Of a DNA stretch of 60,283 nt, positions 28,057 through 35,704 are shown piece after piece. The notes below the pieces were generated by a model. It was not told the DNA's origin. It saw nothing but the letters and a program-made list of their open reading frames with translations, and did no database searches. Origin of the DNA: CAYNYF01 sp964401385 (GTDB taxonomy: Bacteria > Planctomycetota > Phycisphaerae > SM23-33). The stretch is taken from positions 1-60,283 of the forward strand of contig CAYNYF010000014.1 in the NCBI GenBank assembly GCA_964401385.1, read 5' to 3'. Made by a program: the position numbers and the translations under genes. Within the stretch, counting starts at the first letter, position 1, and each line of letters starts with the position of its first letter.

Positions 28057-29007
28057 ATGGTGATCCGTTGTCACCGGTGCGGAAAGAAGATCTCGATCGA
28101 CGAGGCCTTTGCCGGGGGCCTGTGTCGCTGCCCGTACTGCAAGGCGATCACCAAGGTCGCCGCCCGCGGCCCCGCGGCGGCGGAGCGGGCGCGTGTGGAG
28201 AGGCCCGACATGCCCGAGGCCCCCGCGGCCGGTCCGGCGGCCCGGCAAACAGAGCCGCACGAGGCGATGCCCGTGGCCAGCCCGGTCCTGGTTCAGGGGG
28301 TGGTGGCGCTAATCATGTCGGCGCTGCTGCTGATCCTACTGGGCGCCGCCGCGGTGGCGGTTCATCTGGTGCTGCGCGATCGCCGGGGCGGCGCAGCCGG
28401 CGGCCGCGGTGAGAGGCCCGTTCAGGTCCCTGCCACCAGTGCCGCCGTCGGCGCCGAGGAAAACCCCTTCAGACTGCCGGGCACGCGCGTCGCGGGCATG
28501 GCCTTCACCGCCCCGGTGGTCTTCGTCATCGACGCCTCCTCGGGGATGAGGGACTGCTACGATCTGGCGGCGGCGACCGTCAGGCACGCCATCCGATCCA
28601 TGGGCAGCGGCGACCGGCTCCACGTGCTGCTGGCCCGCGAGGAGGGCGTCGAAAGGCTTTCCAGCGGGTGGACCGGCGGCGGCGAGCCCGGCGACGCCAA
28701 GGCCAGGCAGTTCTTCATCACGCACCAGCCGGCCGGGGCCACGAAGCTCGAAAAAGGCGTCGAAGACGGCCTGGCCCTGGCGCCCAGGACGCTCGTGGTC
28801 CTGGCGGCCAAGGGGGTGGGCAAGCCCCAGACGCTCATCCAGCGGGCCAAGGGCCAGGGCACCGCCATCCACGCCGTGCTCCTGGCGCCTGACGCCGAGG
28901 CCGCCGAATCGCTCAGGGCCCTGGCCGAGCAAACCGGCGGGCACTTTCGGCAATTCAGGTTCGAGAGGCTCCTGGACCAGCTCGAGTCGGCCCCCCTGCT
29001 GCCGTAG
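28057..29007 (+). CDS. zinc-ribbon, membrane-anchored vWA-like protein
   Basis: A 316-residue protein. An N-terminal zinc ribbon (IRCHRCG ... CRCPYCK) is followed by a Pro/Ala/Glu-rich linker, one membrane helix (~residues 82-108, VQGVVALIMSALLLILLGAAAVAVHLVL) and a ~170-residue domain resembling von Willebrand A: FVIDASSGMRDCYDLA gives a D-x-S-x-type metal site, followed by VLLAREEG and TLVVLAAKGVG. Such domains usually bind partners through a divalent metal. The architecture parallels the protein at 6858. It is 51 bases after the S49 peptidase and may be co-expressed. Function unknown. Confidence 0.8.
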   Translation: MVIRCHRCGKKISIDEAFAGGLCRCPYCKAITKVAARGPAAAERARVERPDMPEAPAAGPAARQTEPHEAMPVASPVLVQGVVALIMSALLLILLGAAAVAVHLVLRDRRGGAAGGRGERPVQVPATSAAVGAEENPFRLPGTRVAGMAFTAPVVFVIDASSGMRDCYDLAAATVRHAIRSMGSGDRLHVLLAREEGVERLSSGWTGGGEPGDAKARQFFITHQPAGATKLEKGVEDGLALAPRTLVVLAAKGVGKPQTLIQRAKGQGTAIHAVLLAPDAEAAESLRALAEQTGGHFRQFRFERLLDQLESAPLLP

Positions 29008-29042
29008 CCGGCGTGCGGCGCGGGGCAAATCCGGGCGAGGCC

Positions 29043-29071
29043 TTGCACACGGGCATTCGTCCGGCTATCAG
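29043..29071 (+). promoter_or_regulatory. promoter of the pterin methyltransferase gene
   Basis: TTGCAC (29043-29048), 17-bp spacer, TATCAG (29066-29071). The leader to ATG 29116 is about 40 nt and ends in GAGAGGA, a good ribosome-binding site. Confidence 0.5.
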
Positions 29072-29115
29072 TAGCTGTTCTTTCCTGCCGGTAACACTGT
29101 GGAGAGGATGCAGAA

Positions 29116-29913
29116 ATGATCGTCATCGGGGAGAAGATCAACGCCACGCGCAAGGCGGTGGTCGCCGCCCTGGCCGAAAGGGACGCCCGGCACATCATCC
29201 AACTCGTGGACGAGCAGGTCGCCGCCGGGGCGGACTACCTGGACCTCAACGGCGGCGCGCCGCGGCGGGAAGAGGAACTCAAGAACATGCAGTGGCTGGT
29301 GGAGCTGGTGCAGGAGCACACCGACGTGCCGCTGTGCATCGATTCGGCCGACGCCGACGCCGCGGAGGTGGGCCTGACCGCCGCGGCCGGGAAGCCCATC
29401 CTCAACTCCATCTCGCTGGAGAGCGAGCGGCTGGAGCGGTTCCTGCCCATCATCCGCCGCCACGAGTGCATGGTCGTGGGCCTTTGCATCAGCGACGACG
29501 GCATGCCGACCTCCGCCGCCGACCGCCTCGCCCGGGCCGAAAAGCTCATCGCCAAGCTTACGGGCGCGGGAAAGCAAGTGGATGAGATCATCGTGGACCC
29601 GTGCTTCATGCCCGTCTCGGCCCAGCCGGACTCGGCCCGGGTGGTGTGCGAGGCGATCACCGAAATTCGCAGGCGCTTTCCCGAGGTGCACGTCGGCGGC
29701 GGGCTGTCCAACGTCAGCTTCGGCCTGCCCAAGCGGAAGTTCGTCAACATGGCAATGCTTGCCGCGGCCGTCTGCTGCGGCATGGACGTGGCCATCATCG
29801 ACCCGTGCACGCCGACTCTGACAGCGCTGCTGCGGGCCAGCGAGGTCATCAGCGGCGCCGACGAATGGTGCGCGAACTACATGGCCGCCTACCGCGAAGG
29901 CAAACTGGAATAG
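29116..29913 (+). CDS. AcsE-like methyltetrahydrofolate methyltransferase (pterin-binding domain)
   Basis: A 265-residue single-domain TIM barrel of the pterin-binding family closest to AcsE/MtgA-type enzymes, which move the methyl group of methyl-tetrahydrofolate to a corrinoid protein. Evidence: the start MIVIGEKINATRK, DYLDLNGGAPRREEE, PLCIDSADAD and the diagnostic GGGLSNVSFGLPKRK followed by DVAIIDP. Length matches AcsE (~262). No corrinoid protein, AcsCD, or reductive activase lies nearby, so the acceptor is unknown. Either an acetyl-CoA (Wood-Ljungdahl) pathway elsewhere or glycine betaine/O-demethylation metabolism would fit. It has its own promoter. Confidence 0.88.
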   Translation: MIVIGEKINATRKAVVAALAERDARHIIQLVDEQVAAGADYLDLNGGAPRREEELKNMQWLVELVQEHTDVPLCIDSADADAAEVGLTAAAGKPILNSISLESERLERFLPIIRRHECMVVGLCISDDGMPTSAADRLARAEKLIAKLTGAGKQVDEIIVDPCFMPVSAQPDSARVVCEAITEIRRRFPEVHVGGGLSNVSFGLPKRKFVNMAMLAAAVCCGMDVAIIDPCTPTLTALLRASEVISGADEWCANYMAAYREGKLE

Positions 29914-30043
29914 ACTTTCCCGGCGAACGAATGAGTACGAAGGCCCGCGACATATTCGAGCTGCCAGAGCGTCGGATCGAGTGCGAGGTGGACGCGCCGT
30001 GCCTGCTGACGGACGCGGCCGTCGCGGGCTTCTGCTCGGACGC

Positions 30044-30072
30044 TTGGCAGCGGCGCCGGAATCTGCTACTCT
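30044..30072 (+). promoter_or_regulatory. leaderless-type promoter of the YggS gene
   Basis: TTGGCA (30044-30049), 17-bp spacer, TACTCT (30067-30072); the -10 ends 7 nt before the ATG at 30080. Confidence 0.55.
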
Positions 30073-30079
30073 CTCGGCC

Positions 30080-30805
30080 ATGGCGGTCACGCGAAAGACG
30101 CTCAGCGACAACCTTCAGCGCGTGCGCGAGAACATCGCCGCCGCGGCCCAGCGCGTGCGCCGCGACCCCGCCGGCGTGCAGCTCGTCGTGGTCACCAAGG
30201 CGGCCGAGATCGAGGACGTCAAGAACCTGATCGACCTGGGCGTGGTGGACCTGGGCGAGAACCGCGTGCAGCAACTCACCGTCCGGGCCGGCCAGATCGA
30301 CGAGTGGCTTTCCCGGCGCCGCAAGGAGACTCCCGACTCCGTTTGCTGGCACATGGTCGGTCACCTCCAGCGAAACAAGGTCAAGCAGGCCCTGGGCGCG
30401 GCCGGCGTGATCCACTCGGTGGATTCGCTCCGCCTGGCCGAAGAGATCGATCACCGCGCCGCCGGGCAGGAGAAGGTCGTCGACATCCTGTTGCAGGTGA
30501 ACTGCTCGGTCGAGCCGCAGAAGTACGGCGTCGCGGTCGGGGCGGCCGGCCACCTGGCCGAGCAGATCTGCACGCTCAAGAACGTCCGCCTGCTGGGGCT
30601 GATGACCATGGCCCAGATCACCGCCAGGCCGGAAAGGGCCCGCCCCGCCTTCGTCCGCCTCCGCGAAATCTTCGAGGAGATGCGAAGCCAGAAGATCGGC
30701 GGCAGGGACTTTTGCCACCTGTCCATGGGGATGACGCAGGACTACCAGGTCGCCGTCGAGGAAGGCGCCACCATCCTCCGCATCGGCACCGCGATCACGC
30801 GATAA
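30080..30805 (+). CDS. yggS: YggS/PROSC family pyridoxal phosphate-binding protein
   Basis: A 241-residue PLP-binding protein of the PLPBP family, which keeps PLP homeostasis and has no firmly assigned catalytic activity. The Lys that binds PLP is in VVVTKAAE; HMVGHLQRNKVKQ, LLQVNCS and FCHLSMGMTQDYQVAVEEGATILRIGTAI are diagnostic. ATG 30080 gives the family N-terminus and lies 7 nt behind a promoter. In many bacteria it precedes cell-division or proline genes, but here it is solitary. Confidence 0.94.
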   Translation: MAVTRKTLSDNLQRVRENIAAAAQRVRRDPAGVQLVVVTKAAEIEDVKNLIDLGVVDLGENRVQQLTVRAGQIDEWLSRRRKETPDSVCWHMVGHLQRNKVKQALGAAGVIHSVDSLRLAEEIDHRAAGQEKVVDILLQVNCSVEPQKYGVAVGAAGHLAEQICTLKNVRLLGLMTMAQITARPERARPAFVRLREIFEEMRSQKIGGRDFCHLSMGMTQDYQVAVEEGATILRIGTAITR

Positions 30806-30835
30806 GCAGCCTGCCTCTGCCTGCTCGCGGCCGGA

Positions 30836-31357
30836 TCACTTCCCCAGCGCCTGGATGATCGCCTTGCAGAAGGCCGGCAGGTCGTCGGGCTTGCGGGCGG
30901 TGATGACGTTGCCGTCGACGACGCACTCGGCGTCGATCCAGTCGGCCCCGGCGTTGATCATGTCGTGTCTGATGGCGACGAAGCTGGTGGCGCGTCTTCC
31001 CTTCAGGGCGTCGGTGCAGCAGAGCATCCACCCGCCGTGGCAGATGGCCGCCAGCACCATGCCCGTCTTGGCGCAGTCCTGAACGAAGCGAATCATCGTC
31101 TCGTCGCGGCGCATGAAGTCGGGCGCCCAGCCGCCGGGGACGATCACGGCGTCGAAGTCGCCGGCCTTGGCCTCCGCGGCCGAGGCGTCCGACGCGCACG
31201 GGTAGCCCAGCTTGGAAGGATACGTCGCCCCCGCCTTCGGTCCGACGCGCACCACCTGGGCCCCCTCGTCTTTCAGGCGGTAGTACGGATACCAGACCTC
31301 CAGCTCCTGATATCCCTGATCCACCAGCAGCGCGACCTTCTTTCCCGATAGCTTCAT
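30836..31357 (-). CDS. DJ-1/PfpI family protein
   Basis: A 173-residue class I glutamine-amidotransferase-like protein of the PfpI type. The nucleophile elbow is AAICHGGWML with Cys as nucleophile, where PfpI proteins usually read AICHGPQ, followed here by Gly-Trp. VALLVDQGYQELE at the N-terminus supplies the acidic residue. Family members have been reported as intracellular proteases, deglycases or chaperones; the actual role is unresolved. Convergent with yggS (30-bp gap). Confidence 0.9.
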   Translation of the reverse strand: MKLSGKKVALLVDQGYQELEVWYPYYRLKDEGAQVVRVGPKAGATYPSKLGYPCASDASAAEAKAGDFDAVIVPGGWAPDFMRRDETMIRFVQDCAKTGMVLAAICHGGWMLCCTDALKGRRATSFVAIRHDMINAGADWIDAECVVDGNVITARKPDDLPAFCKAIIQALGK

Positions 31358-31450
31358 GGCCCGGCCCTTTCCATACCTGCCGTCGTTGGCGCGTTCAGTA
31401 TACAGGGTATGGCCGCGGGCCGCCTCCCGGTTGGTGACGTGCGCGCGCGA

Positions 31451-31490
31451 GCGTGAGCATGCCGCTTGTCCAAAGGCAGCATGCTCACGC
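31451..31490. repeat. perfect 12-bp inverted repeat
   Basis: Arms gcgtgagcatgc (31451-31462) and gcatgctcacgc (31479-31490) separated by 16 bases. It lies between two minus-strand genes, 97 bases beyond the PEP-CTERM stop. There is no T-tract after either arm, so it is better read as a REP-like or rho-independent-like structure than as a standard terminator. Confidence 0.75.
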
Positions 31491-31586
31491 GAAGGCTCAG
31501 CCCGTATCGGTCCTCCACCCGGCGGGCCAAGCCGGATGCGATCGCCGACGCCCGGGTCATATTCGCGGCCGGCGCAATCGCCCGCG

Positions 31587-32438
31587 CTACGCCGGGCGCC
31601 GGTTGCGGCGCCATAGCAGGTAGCCCATTCCGCTCAGTAAGGACAGTATCGTCGCCGGTTCGGCGATCACCTCGTCGGTCTTGGTGCGCACCTTGTTCTT
31701 GCCGACCTTGTTGGGCGAGGTGTGGACCACGGGCACGCTCACGTCGCCGAAACCATTGGTGCCGAACAGCGCTCCGGAAACGCGCAACTCGTAGATGACC
31801 TCGAAGACCCACCCGGGATAGTCGGCATTCTCGCCGTAGTTCTCGTCCGTCGCCGGCGAGTCATCGGTCAGAACAAACCGCAGCATGTTGAAGTTGTAGC
31901 CCAGCGAAGTGCCCCACTCCAGCACGCTGTCGGCCAAGCCCAGGTCGACCTTGCCGTCGCCGCCGGTGACCCCCATCGATCGATACGTCCCGCTCTTCTT
32001 GTGCGCTTGGCTCAAGTAGTCCATCGTCGCGTCCAAGGCCACGTTTCCCAGGCTGTCGGTGAAGACGAACCGGGCCTTGTCGCTTCTGATGAGATCCTCG
32101 AAGTTATGATGCTTGCCGCTGGGGGCGTCGGGGCCCCAGCCGATGGCGGTTTCGCCGTAGGTGTTGTCCACCAGCGTCAGCGGCTGGACGAAGCAGGCGT
32201 ACACGTCAAAGGTGTCCTGGTCCTGGTAGGTCCAGAGCTGGGCGGGATCGGCGCCGGCCTGGGCGCGTGGGACGTCAAGATCGACCCACCGGCCCAGGGT
32301 GTAACCCTCGGCCGGGTCGAAGCGGCCGTCGACGATGGGCGCCGCCGCGGCCGTGGAAGACATGGCAAGAACCACTGAGACGTTCAGCAACAGCGCAGCG
32401 CTGCCCCCAAACCTGCATTTGCCGGTAGCGCTGTTCAT
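31587..32438 (-). CDS. exported PEP-CTERM-type protein
   Basis: A 283-residue secreted protein. The signal peptide ends at about AAAA-PIVDG. The central ~220 residues are of unknown fold and start with a CBM9-like IVDGRFDPAEGY motif. The C-terminus has the tripartite PEP-CTERM sorting pattern: EPAT (a variant of the P-E-P box), a hydrophobic helix (ILSLLSGMGYLLW) and a basic tail (RRNRRPA). Such proteins are processed by an exosortase and often join extracellular polysaccharide. ATG 32438 is preferred because AGGAGG lies 6 bases upstream; ATG 32453 adds MRRTL. No exosortase is in the window. Confidence 0.85.
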   Translation of the reverse strand: MNSATGKCRFGGSAALLLNVSVVLAMSSTAAAAPIVDGRFDPAEGYTLGRWVDLDVPRAQAGADPAQLWTYQDQDTFDVYACFVQPLTLVDNTYGETAIGWGPDAPSGKHHNFEDLIRSDKARFVFTDSLGNVALDATMDYLSQAHKKSGTYRSMGVTGGDGKVDLGLADSVLEWGTSLGYNFNMLRFVLTDDSPATDENYGENADYPGWVFEVIYELRVSGALFGTNGFGDVSVPVVHTSPNKVGKNKVRTKTDEVIAEPATILSLLSGMGYLLWRRNRRPA

Positions 32439-32544
32439 CAACGTCCTCCTCATCCTCCTGGGTCGAGAGGCATCGGTTTAGACGTCCCCTCGCCCCGCTG
32501 CGGTCGGGCAATGCTGACTGAGCTAGCGCCGGCCGCATCAGGAG

Positions 32545-32558
32545 ACCTTCTCGAAGGT
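32545..32558. promoter_or_regulatory. candidate operator (inverted repeat 6-2-6)
   Basis: accttc-tc-gaaggt in the divergent region between the PEP-CTERM gene and trpF. It is short and symmetric as expected of a dimeric regulator site, but no cognate regulator is adjacent. Confidence 0.3.
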
Positions 32559-32661
32559 AACATACGATTCAGACCGCGCCCGGGCCGCTTCGCCGCCGCG
32601 TATAACGCTTCGCGTGACGATCCGGCGTCGCAGCCTGGGAATCGGCCTCGACGGCGGGCGA

Positions 32662-32690
32662 TTGGCATGAGCCGGCCGGTCGGCTATAGT
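32662..32690 (+). promoter_or_regulatory. near-leaderless promoter of trpF
   Basis: TTGGCA (32662-32667), 17-bp spacer, TATAGT (32685-32690). The -10 ends 9 nt before the ATG at 32700, predicting a leader of only a few bases. Confidence 0.6.
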
Positions 32691-32699
32691 GAAGGGGTC

Positions 32700-33383
32700 A
32701 TGCAGCGCGTGCGCGTGAAAATCTGCGGCCTGCGGGATCCGATGCAGGCCTTGAAGGCCGCCCAGATGGGGGCCGACGCCATCGGCCTAAACTTCGCCTC
32801 CTCGCCGCGGTGGGTCTCGCCGGAGCAGGCCCGGGCGGTGGCCGACGTGTTGCCGCCGCTGGTCTCGGCCGTGGGGGTCTTCGTCGACGAGGACGCCGAC
32901 ACGATCAACCGCGTCGTCGAGCGCGTGGGGCTGGACCTGCTCCAGCTTCACGGCGACGAGCCGCCCGAGATCGTGGAGGAGCTGGCCCGTCCGTGCATCA
33001 AGGCCTTCGCCATGCGCGAGTCGGACTGGGTCGAACGGGTGCGAGGCTGGCTGGACGGCGTGCGCTCGCGCCGGCGGGTGGCGGCCGTGCTGCTGGACGC
33101 GTACAAGCCGGGCGTCCGCGGGGGCACCGGCGAGCGGTTCAACTGGGAATGGGTGGCCCAGGCCCGCGCGGCCGGAAAGCTGGTGGGGCTGCCGCCGATG
33201 ATCCTCTCCGGCGGGCTGAACGCGGACGTGGTCTCGGACGCCATCGACATCGTCCGGCCGTGGGCGGTGGACGTCTCCAGCGGTGTCGAGTCGTCGCCGG
33301 GGGTGAAGGACCTGAAGAAGGTCGCCTCGTTCATCGGGGCCACGCGCGAGGGCAACGAACTCCACAGCGAGTTCTGGTTGTGA
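32700..33383 (+). CDS. trpF: phosphoribosylanthranilate isomerase
   Basis: A 227-residue (beta/alpha)8 isomerase for step three of tryptophan synthesis. The general base Cys is in VKICGLRDP near the N-terminus and the general acid Asp is in LLDAYKPG; MILSGGLN and VDVSSGVESSPGVKD form the phosphate site. The ATG at 32700 follows a promoter by 9 nt. No other trp gene is in the window; instead it is followed after 8 bases by a UroD-family gene. Confidence 0.95.
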   Translation: MQRVRVKICGLRDPMQALKAAQMGADAIGLNFASSPRWVSPEQARAVADVLPPLVSAVGVFVDEDADTINRVVERVGLDLLQLHGDEPPEIVEELARPCIKAFAMRESDWVERVRGWLDGVRSRRRVAAVLLDAYKPGVRGGTGERFNWEWVAQARAAGKLVGLPPMILSGGLNADVVSDAIDIVRPWAVDVSSGVESSPGVKDLKKVASFIGATREGNELHSEFWL

Positions 33384-33391
33384 GGTGCGGC

Positions 33392-34495
33392 ATGAGCTCG
33401 CGACAGCGCGTTCTCCGGGCGCTCGACCACGCTGAGCCGGACCGCGTGCCCGTCGACTTCTGGGCGGTCCGGGAGGTCTTCGAACGCCTTCGCCGAAAGT
33501 GGCGGCTCGCCGATGACGAGGCCGTGCTGGAGCGGATCGGGGTCGACCTGCGCTACTTCAACGGGCCGGCCTTCGTCGGCGAGGCCGCGCCACCGGATGC
33601 CGACGGCGTCCTTACCGACCACTGGGGCGTGCGGCGGAAACTCAAGACCATCGACGGCACCCGCCGCGACGGCACCAACTACACCTGGACCTACAAGCAC
33701 CTGCAAGAGAGCCCGCTGGCCCAGGCGACGACGGTCCGGGACATTGAGCGGCACGCCTGGCCGACGGCCGAGATGTGGGACTATTCCGGCGTGAAGTCCG
33801 CCTGCGAGAGGATCGCCCAGGCCGGCTACGCCGTGGTCGCCGGCGCCGACCGGCTGGACCGCACCGCTCAGCTCAAGCCGGCCATGTACCTCCGCGGCAC
33901 CGAGCAGTTCATGGCCGATCTGGTGCTGGAACCGGCCATCGCCGAGTGCATCCTGGCCCACGTCGCCAATTACTACCTGGAGTACGACCGCCGCTTCTTC
34001 GAGGCCGCCGACGGCAGTATCGACATCTTCTTCATGGGCGACGACATGGGCACGCAGACCTCCACCTGGGTGGCGCCGGAGATGTACCGGAAGTTCTTCA
34101 AGAAGCGCTTAGCCGCCTACTGCGAGCTGGCCCACGCCTACGGCATGAAGGTGATGTACCACACCTGCGGCAACGTCACCTCGCTGGTGGAGGACTTCAT
34201 CGACTGCGGGCTGGACATCCTCCAGTCGCTCCAGCCGGCGGCCATGGGCGATCAGCTTGCCCGGCTCAAGAGCGAATACGGCCGGGAGCTGTGCTTCCAG
34301 GGGGGCATCGACATCCAGGGCGTTCTGCCCAAGGGCACCCCGGCCGAGGTTCGGCAACACGTCCGGAGCCGCGTGGAGGTACTCGCCGCCGGCGGCGGCT
34401 ACATCTTCGGCACGGCCCACAACATCCTGCCGGACACGCCCACCGAGAACATCCTCGCCCTGGTCGACGCCTACCACGAATACGGGCAGTATTGA
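33392..34495 (+). CDS. uroporphyrinogen decarboxylase-fold protein (corrinoid methyltransferase-like)
   Basis: A 367-residue TIM-barrel protein of the UroD/MtaA superfamily. The H-x-C motif expected to bind zinc in methyltransferases of this family is present (MYHTCGN), and the late motif GGGYIFGTAHNILPDTPTEN is typical of the methyltransferase branch rather than of HemE. Genuine haem-pathway UroD is therefore unlikely. It probably transfers methyl groups between a corrinoid protein and a thiol or folate; the partner is unknown. It starts 8 bases after trpF and is likely translationally linked to it. Confidence 0.85.
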   Translation: MSSRQRVLRALDHAEPDRVPVDFWAVREVFERLRRKWRLADDEAVLERIGVDLRYFNGPAFVGEAAPPDADGVLTDHWGVRRKLKTIDGTRRDGTNYTWTYKHLQESPLAQATTVRDIERHAWPTAEMWDYSGVKSACERIAQAGYAVVAGADRLDRTAQLKPAMYLRGTEQFMADLVLEPAIAECILAHVANYYLEYDRRFFEAADGSIDIFFMGDDMGTQTSTWVAPEMYRKFFKKRLAAYCELAHAYGMKVMYHTCGNVTSLVEDFIDCGLDILQSLQPAAMGDQLARLKSEYGRELCFQGGIDIQGVLPKGTPAEVRQHVRSRVEVLAAGGGYIFGTAHNILPDTPTENILALVDAYHEYGQY

Positions 34496-34517
34496 GACCG
34501 CGGCTCTCGCACGCCGG

Positions 34518-34547
34518 ACCTGCCTGCCTACCCACAGACAGGCAGGT
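34518..34547. repeat. REP-like palindrome
   Basis: Arms acctgcctg (34518-34526) and caggcaggt (34539-34547) around a 12-base loop, starting 23 bases after the UroD-family stop. It shares the cctgcc/ggcagg core with palindromes at 129-288 and 17914-18214. Confidence 0.7.
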
Positions 34548-34595
34548 GAGCCCCTCGCCCCGCCGGAGGCCCCGAAAAAAAGGGCAAGAAAAACC

Positions 34596-34630
34596 TTGAA
34601 GAGCGCGGTACTATGAAATATACGTATATT
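34596..34630 (+). promoter_or_regulatory. operator palindrome over the ArsR-methyltransferase promoter
   Basis: A perfect 14-bp palindrome, aatatacgtatatt, spans 34617-34630 in an AT-rich patch. TTGAAG (34596-34601) with a 17-bp spacer leads to TATACG (34619-34624), so the palindrome covers the likely -10. It lies 27 bases before an ArsR-family regulator start, which suggests autorepression. Confidence 0.6.
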
Positions 34631-34656
34631 CGATTTATCCGATATTCAGCCCAAAG

Positions 34657-35616
34657 ATGAGCCAGACATCGGTCATCCTGAAGGCCTTCGCCGAGGACAC
34701 GCGGCTGCGCATCCTGCGGCTGATATGTTCGCAAGAGCTTTCTGTAAACGAGCTTGTGGATACACTCGAACTCCCGCAGCCGCGCATCTCGCGGCATCTG
34801 AGCCTGTTGCGGCGGGCCGGTCTGGCCGAGGACCGCCGGGAGGGCAACCGGATTTTCTACAGGATGTCGGCCGGCGGCGGCAATCCGCTGGCGGAGGCGG
34901 TATGGGCTGCCGTACGGGCCCACGGGGACGGCACCGCGTTTTACGCCCGGGACCTGGAGAGGCTCCAGCAAGTCCTGGCCAGGCGAGAGGCGCGGTCCAA
35001 GGCGTACTTCGACGCGGTGGTCAGCGAGTGGGACCGGATCAAGCGGGACTACATTCAGGACGCCCTGCCCTACCTGGTAGCGGCGAACCTCATCCGGCCG
35101 GACACGGTGGCCGTGGACGTCGGCACGGGCACCGGGGACGTTTTGGTTGCCCTCGCCCGGGCGGGGGTCAAGGTCATCGGCGTGGACAGCTCGGAGAAGA
35201 TGCTTCAGGCCTGCCGGCAGCGGGCCGAAGCCGCCGGCCTGGATCATGTTGAGCTGCGGCTGGGCGGGGCCGAGGCCCTGCCGGTCGCCGACGGGGAGTG
35301 CGAGACCGCCCTGAGCAGCATGCTTCTGCACCACCTGGCCGATCCGGCCGGCGGCGTGCGGGAGCTGGCCCGGGCGATCCGGCCGGGCGGAAAGGTCGTG
35401 ATCATCGACCTTCTCAAGCACGAGAAGGAATGGGCCCGCGAGGTCATGGCCGACGTCTGGCTGGGCTTCAGCGAAGGGCAGATTCGCCAGTGGCTCGCCG
35501 CCGCCGGCCTGGTCGACGTGACCTATTCCTCTTCGGCAATCGCCTCGCCGGTCGGGGGCGGCCCGTCCGAGAAGCTGCAAACGTTCGTGGCCGTTGCCGC
35601 GAAGCCGTTGAAATAG
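34657..35616 (+). CDS. ArsR-family regulator fused to a SAM-dependent methyltransferase domain
   Basis: A 319-residue two-domain protein. Residues ~1-80 form an ArsR/SmtB winged helix (LKAFAEDTRLRILRLI, ELPQPRISRHLSLLRRAGL). Residues ~110-310 are a class I methyltransferase domain: motif I VDVGTGTGDVL, VIGVDSSEKML, and SSMLLHHLADP. The downstream neighbour is ahcY, whose substrate SAH is the product of all SAM methyltransferases, so the methyltransferase-like domain most plausibly senses SAM or SAH. This fits the SahR concept of ArsR regulators of SAH recycling (inference). It could also be a catalytically active methyltransferase. The ATG has no strong ribosome-binding site. Confidence 0.9.
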   Translation: MSQTSVILKAFAEDTRLRILRLICSQELSVNELVDTLELPQPRISRHLSLLRRAGLAEDRREGNRIFYRMSAGGGNPLAEAVWAAVRAHGDGTAFYARDLERLQQVLARREARSKAYFDAVVSEWDRIKRDYIQDALPYLVAANLIRPDTVAVDVGTGTGDVLVALARAGVKVIGVDSSEKMLQACRQRAEAAGLDHVELRLGGAEALPVADGECETALSSMLLHHLADPAGGVRELARAIRPGGKVVIIDLLKHEKEWAREVMADVWLGFSEGQIRQWLAAAGLVDVTYSSSAIASPVGGGPSEKLQTFVAVAAKPLK

Positions 35617-35704
35617 GCAGAACCTGAGTAAAGCCGCCGATCGCCCGATGGGCGTTCGGATCGGAACGAGGCTTGGAAAAGACATTCAGTTTTCGGAGAC
35701 GATC

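Noticed and set aside
29931..30230. A small plus-strand frame starting 17 bases after the AcsE-like gene
   Set aside because: Its first ~45 codons look coding, but it runs through the yggS promoter and then shadows yggS in another frame. It may be a frameshifted relic, but no family is recognised.
33392..34495. Haem-pathway uroporphyrinogen decarboxylase (hemE)
   Set aside because: The H-x-C zinc motif and late motifs are those of methyltransferase-type relatives, and no other haem genes are near.
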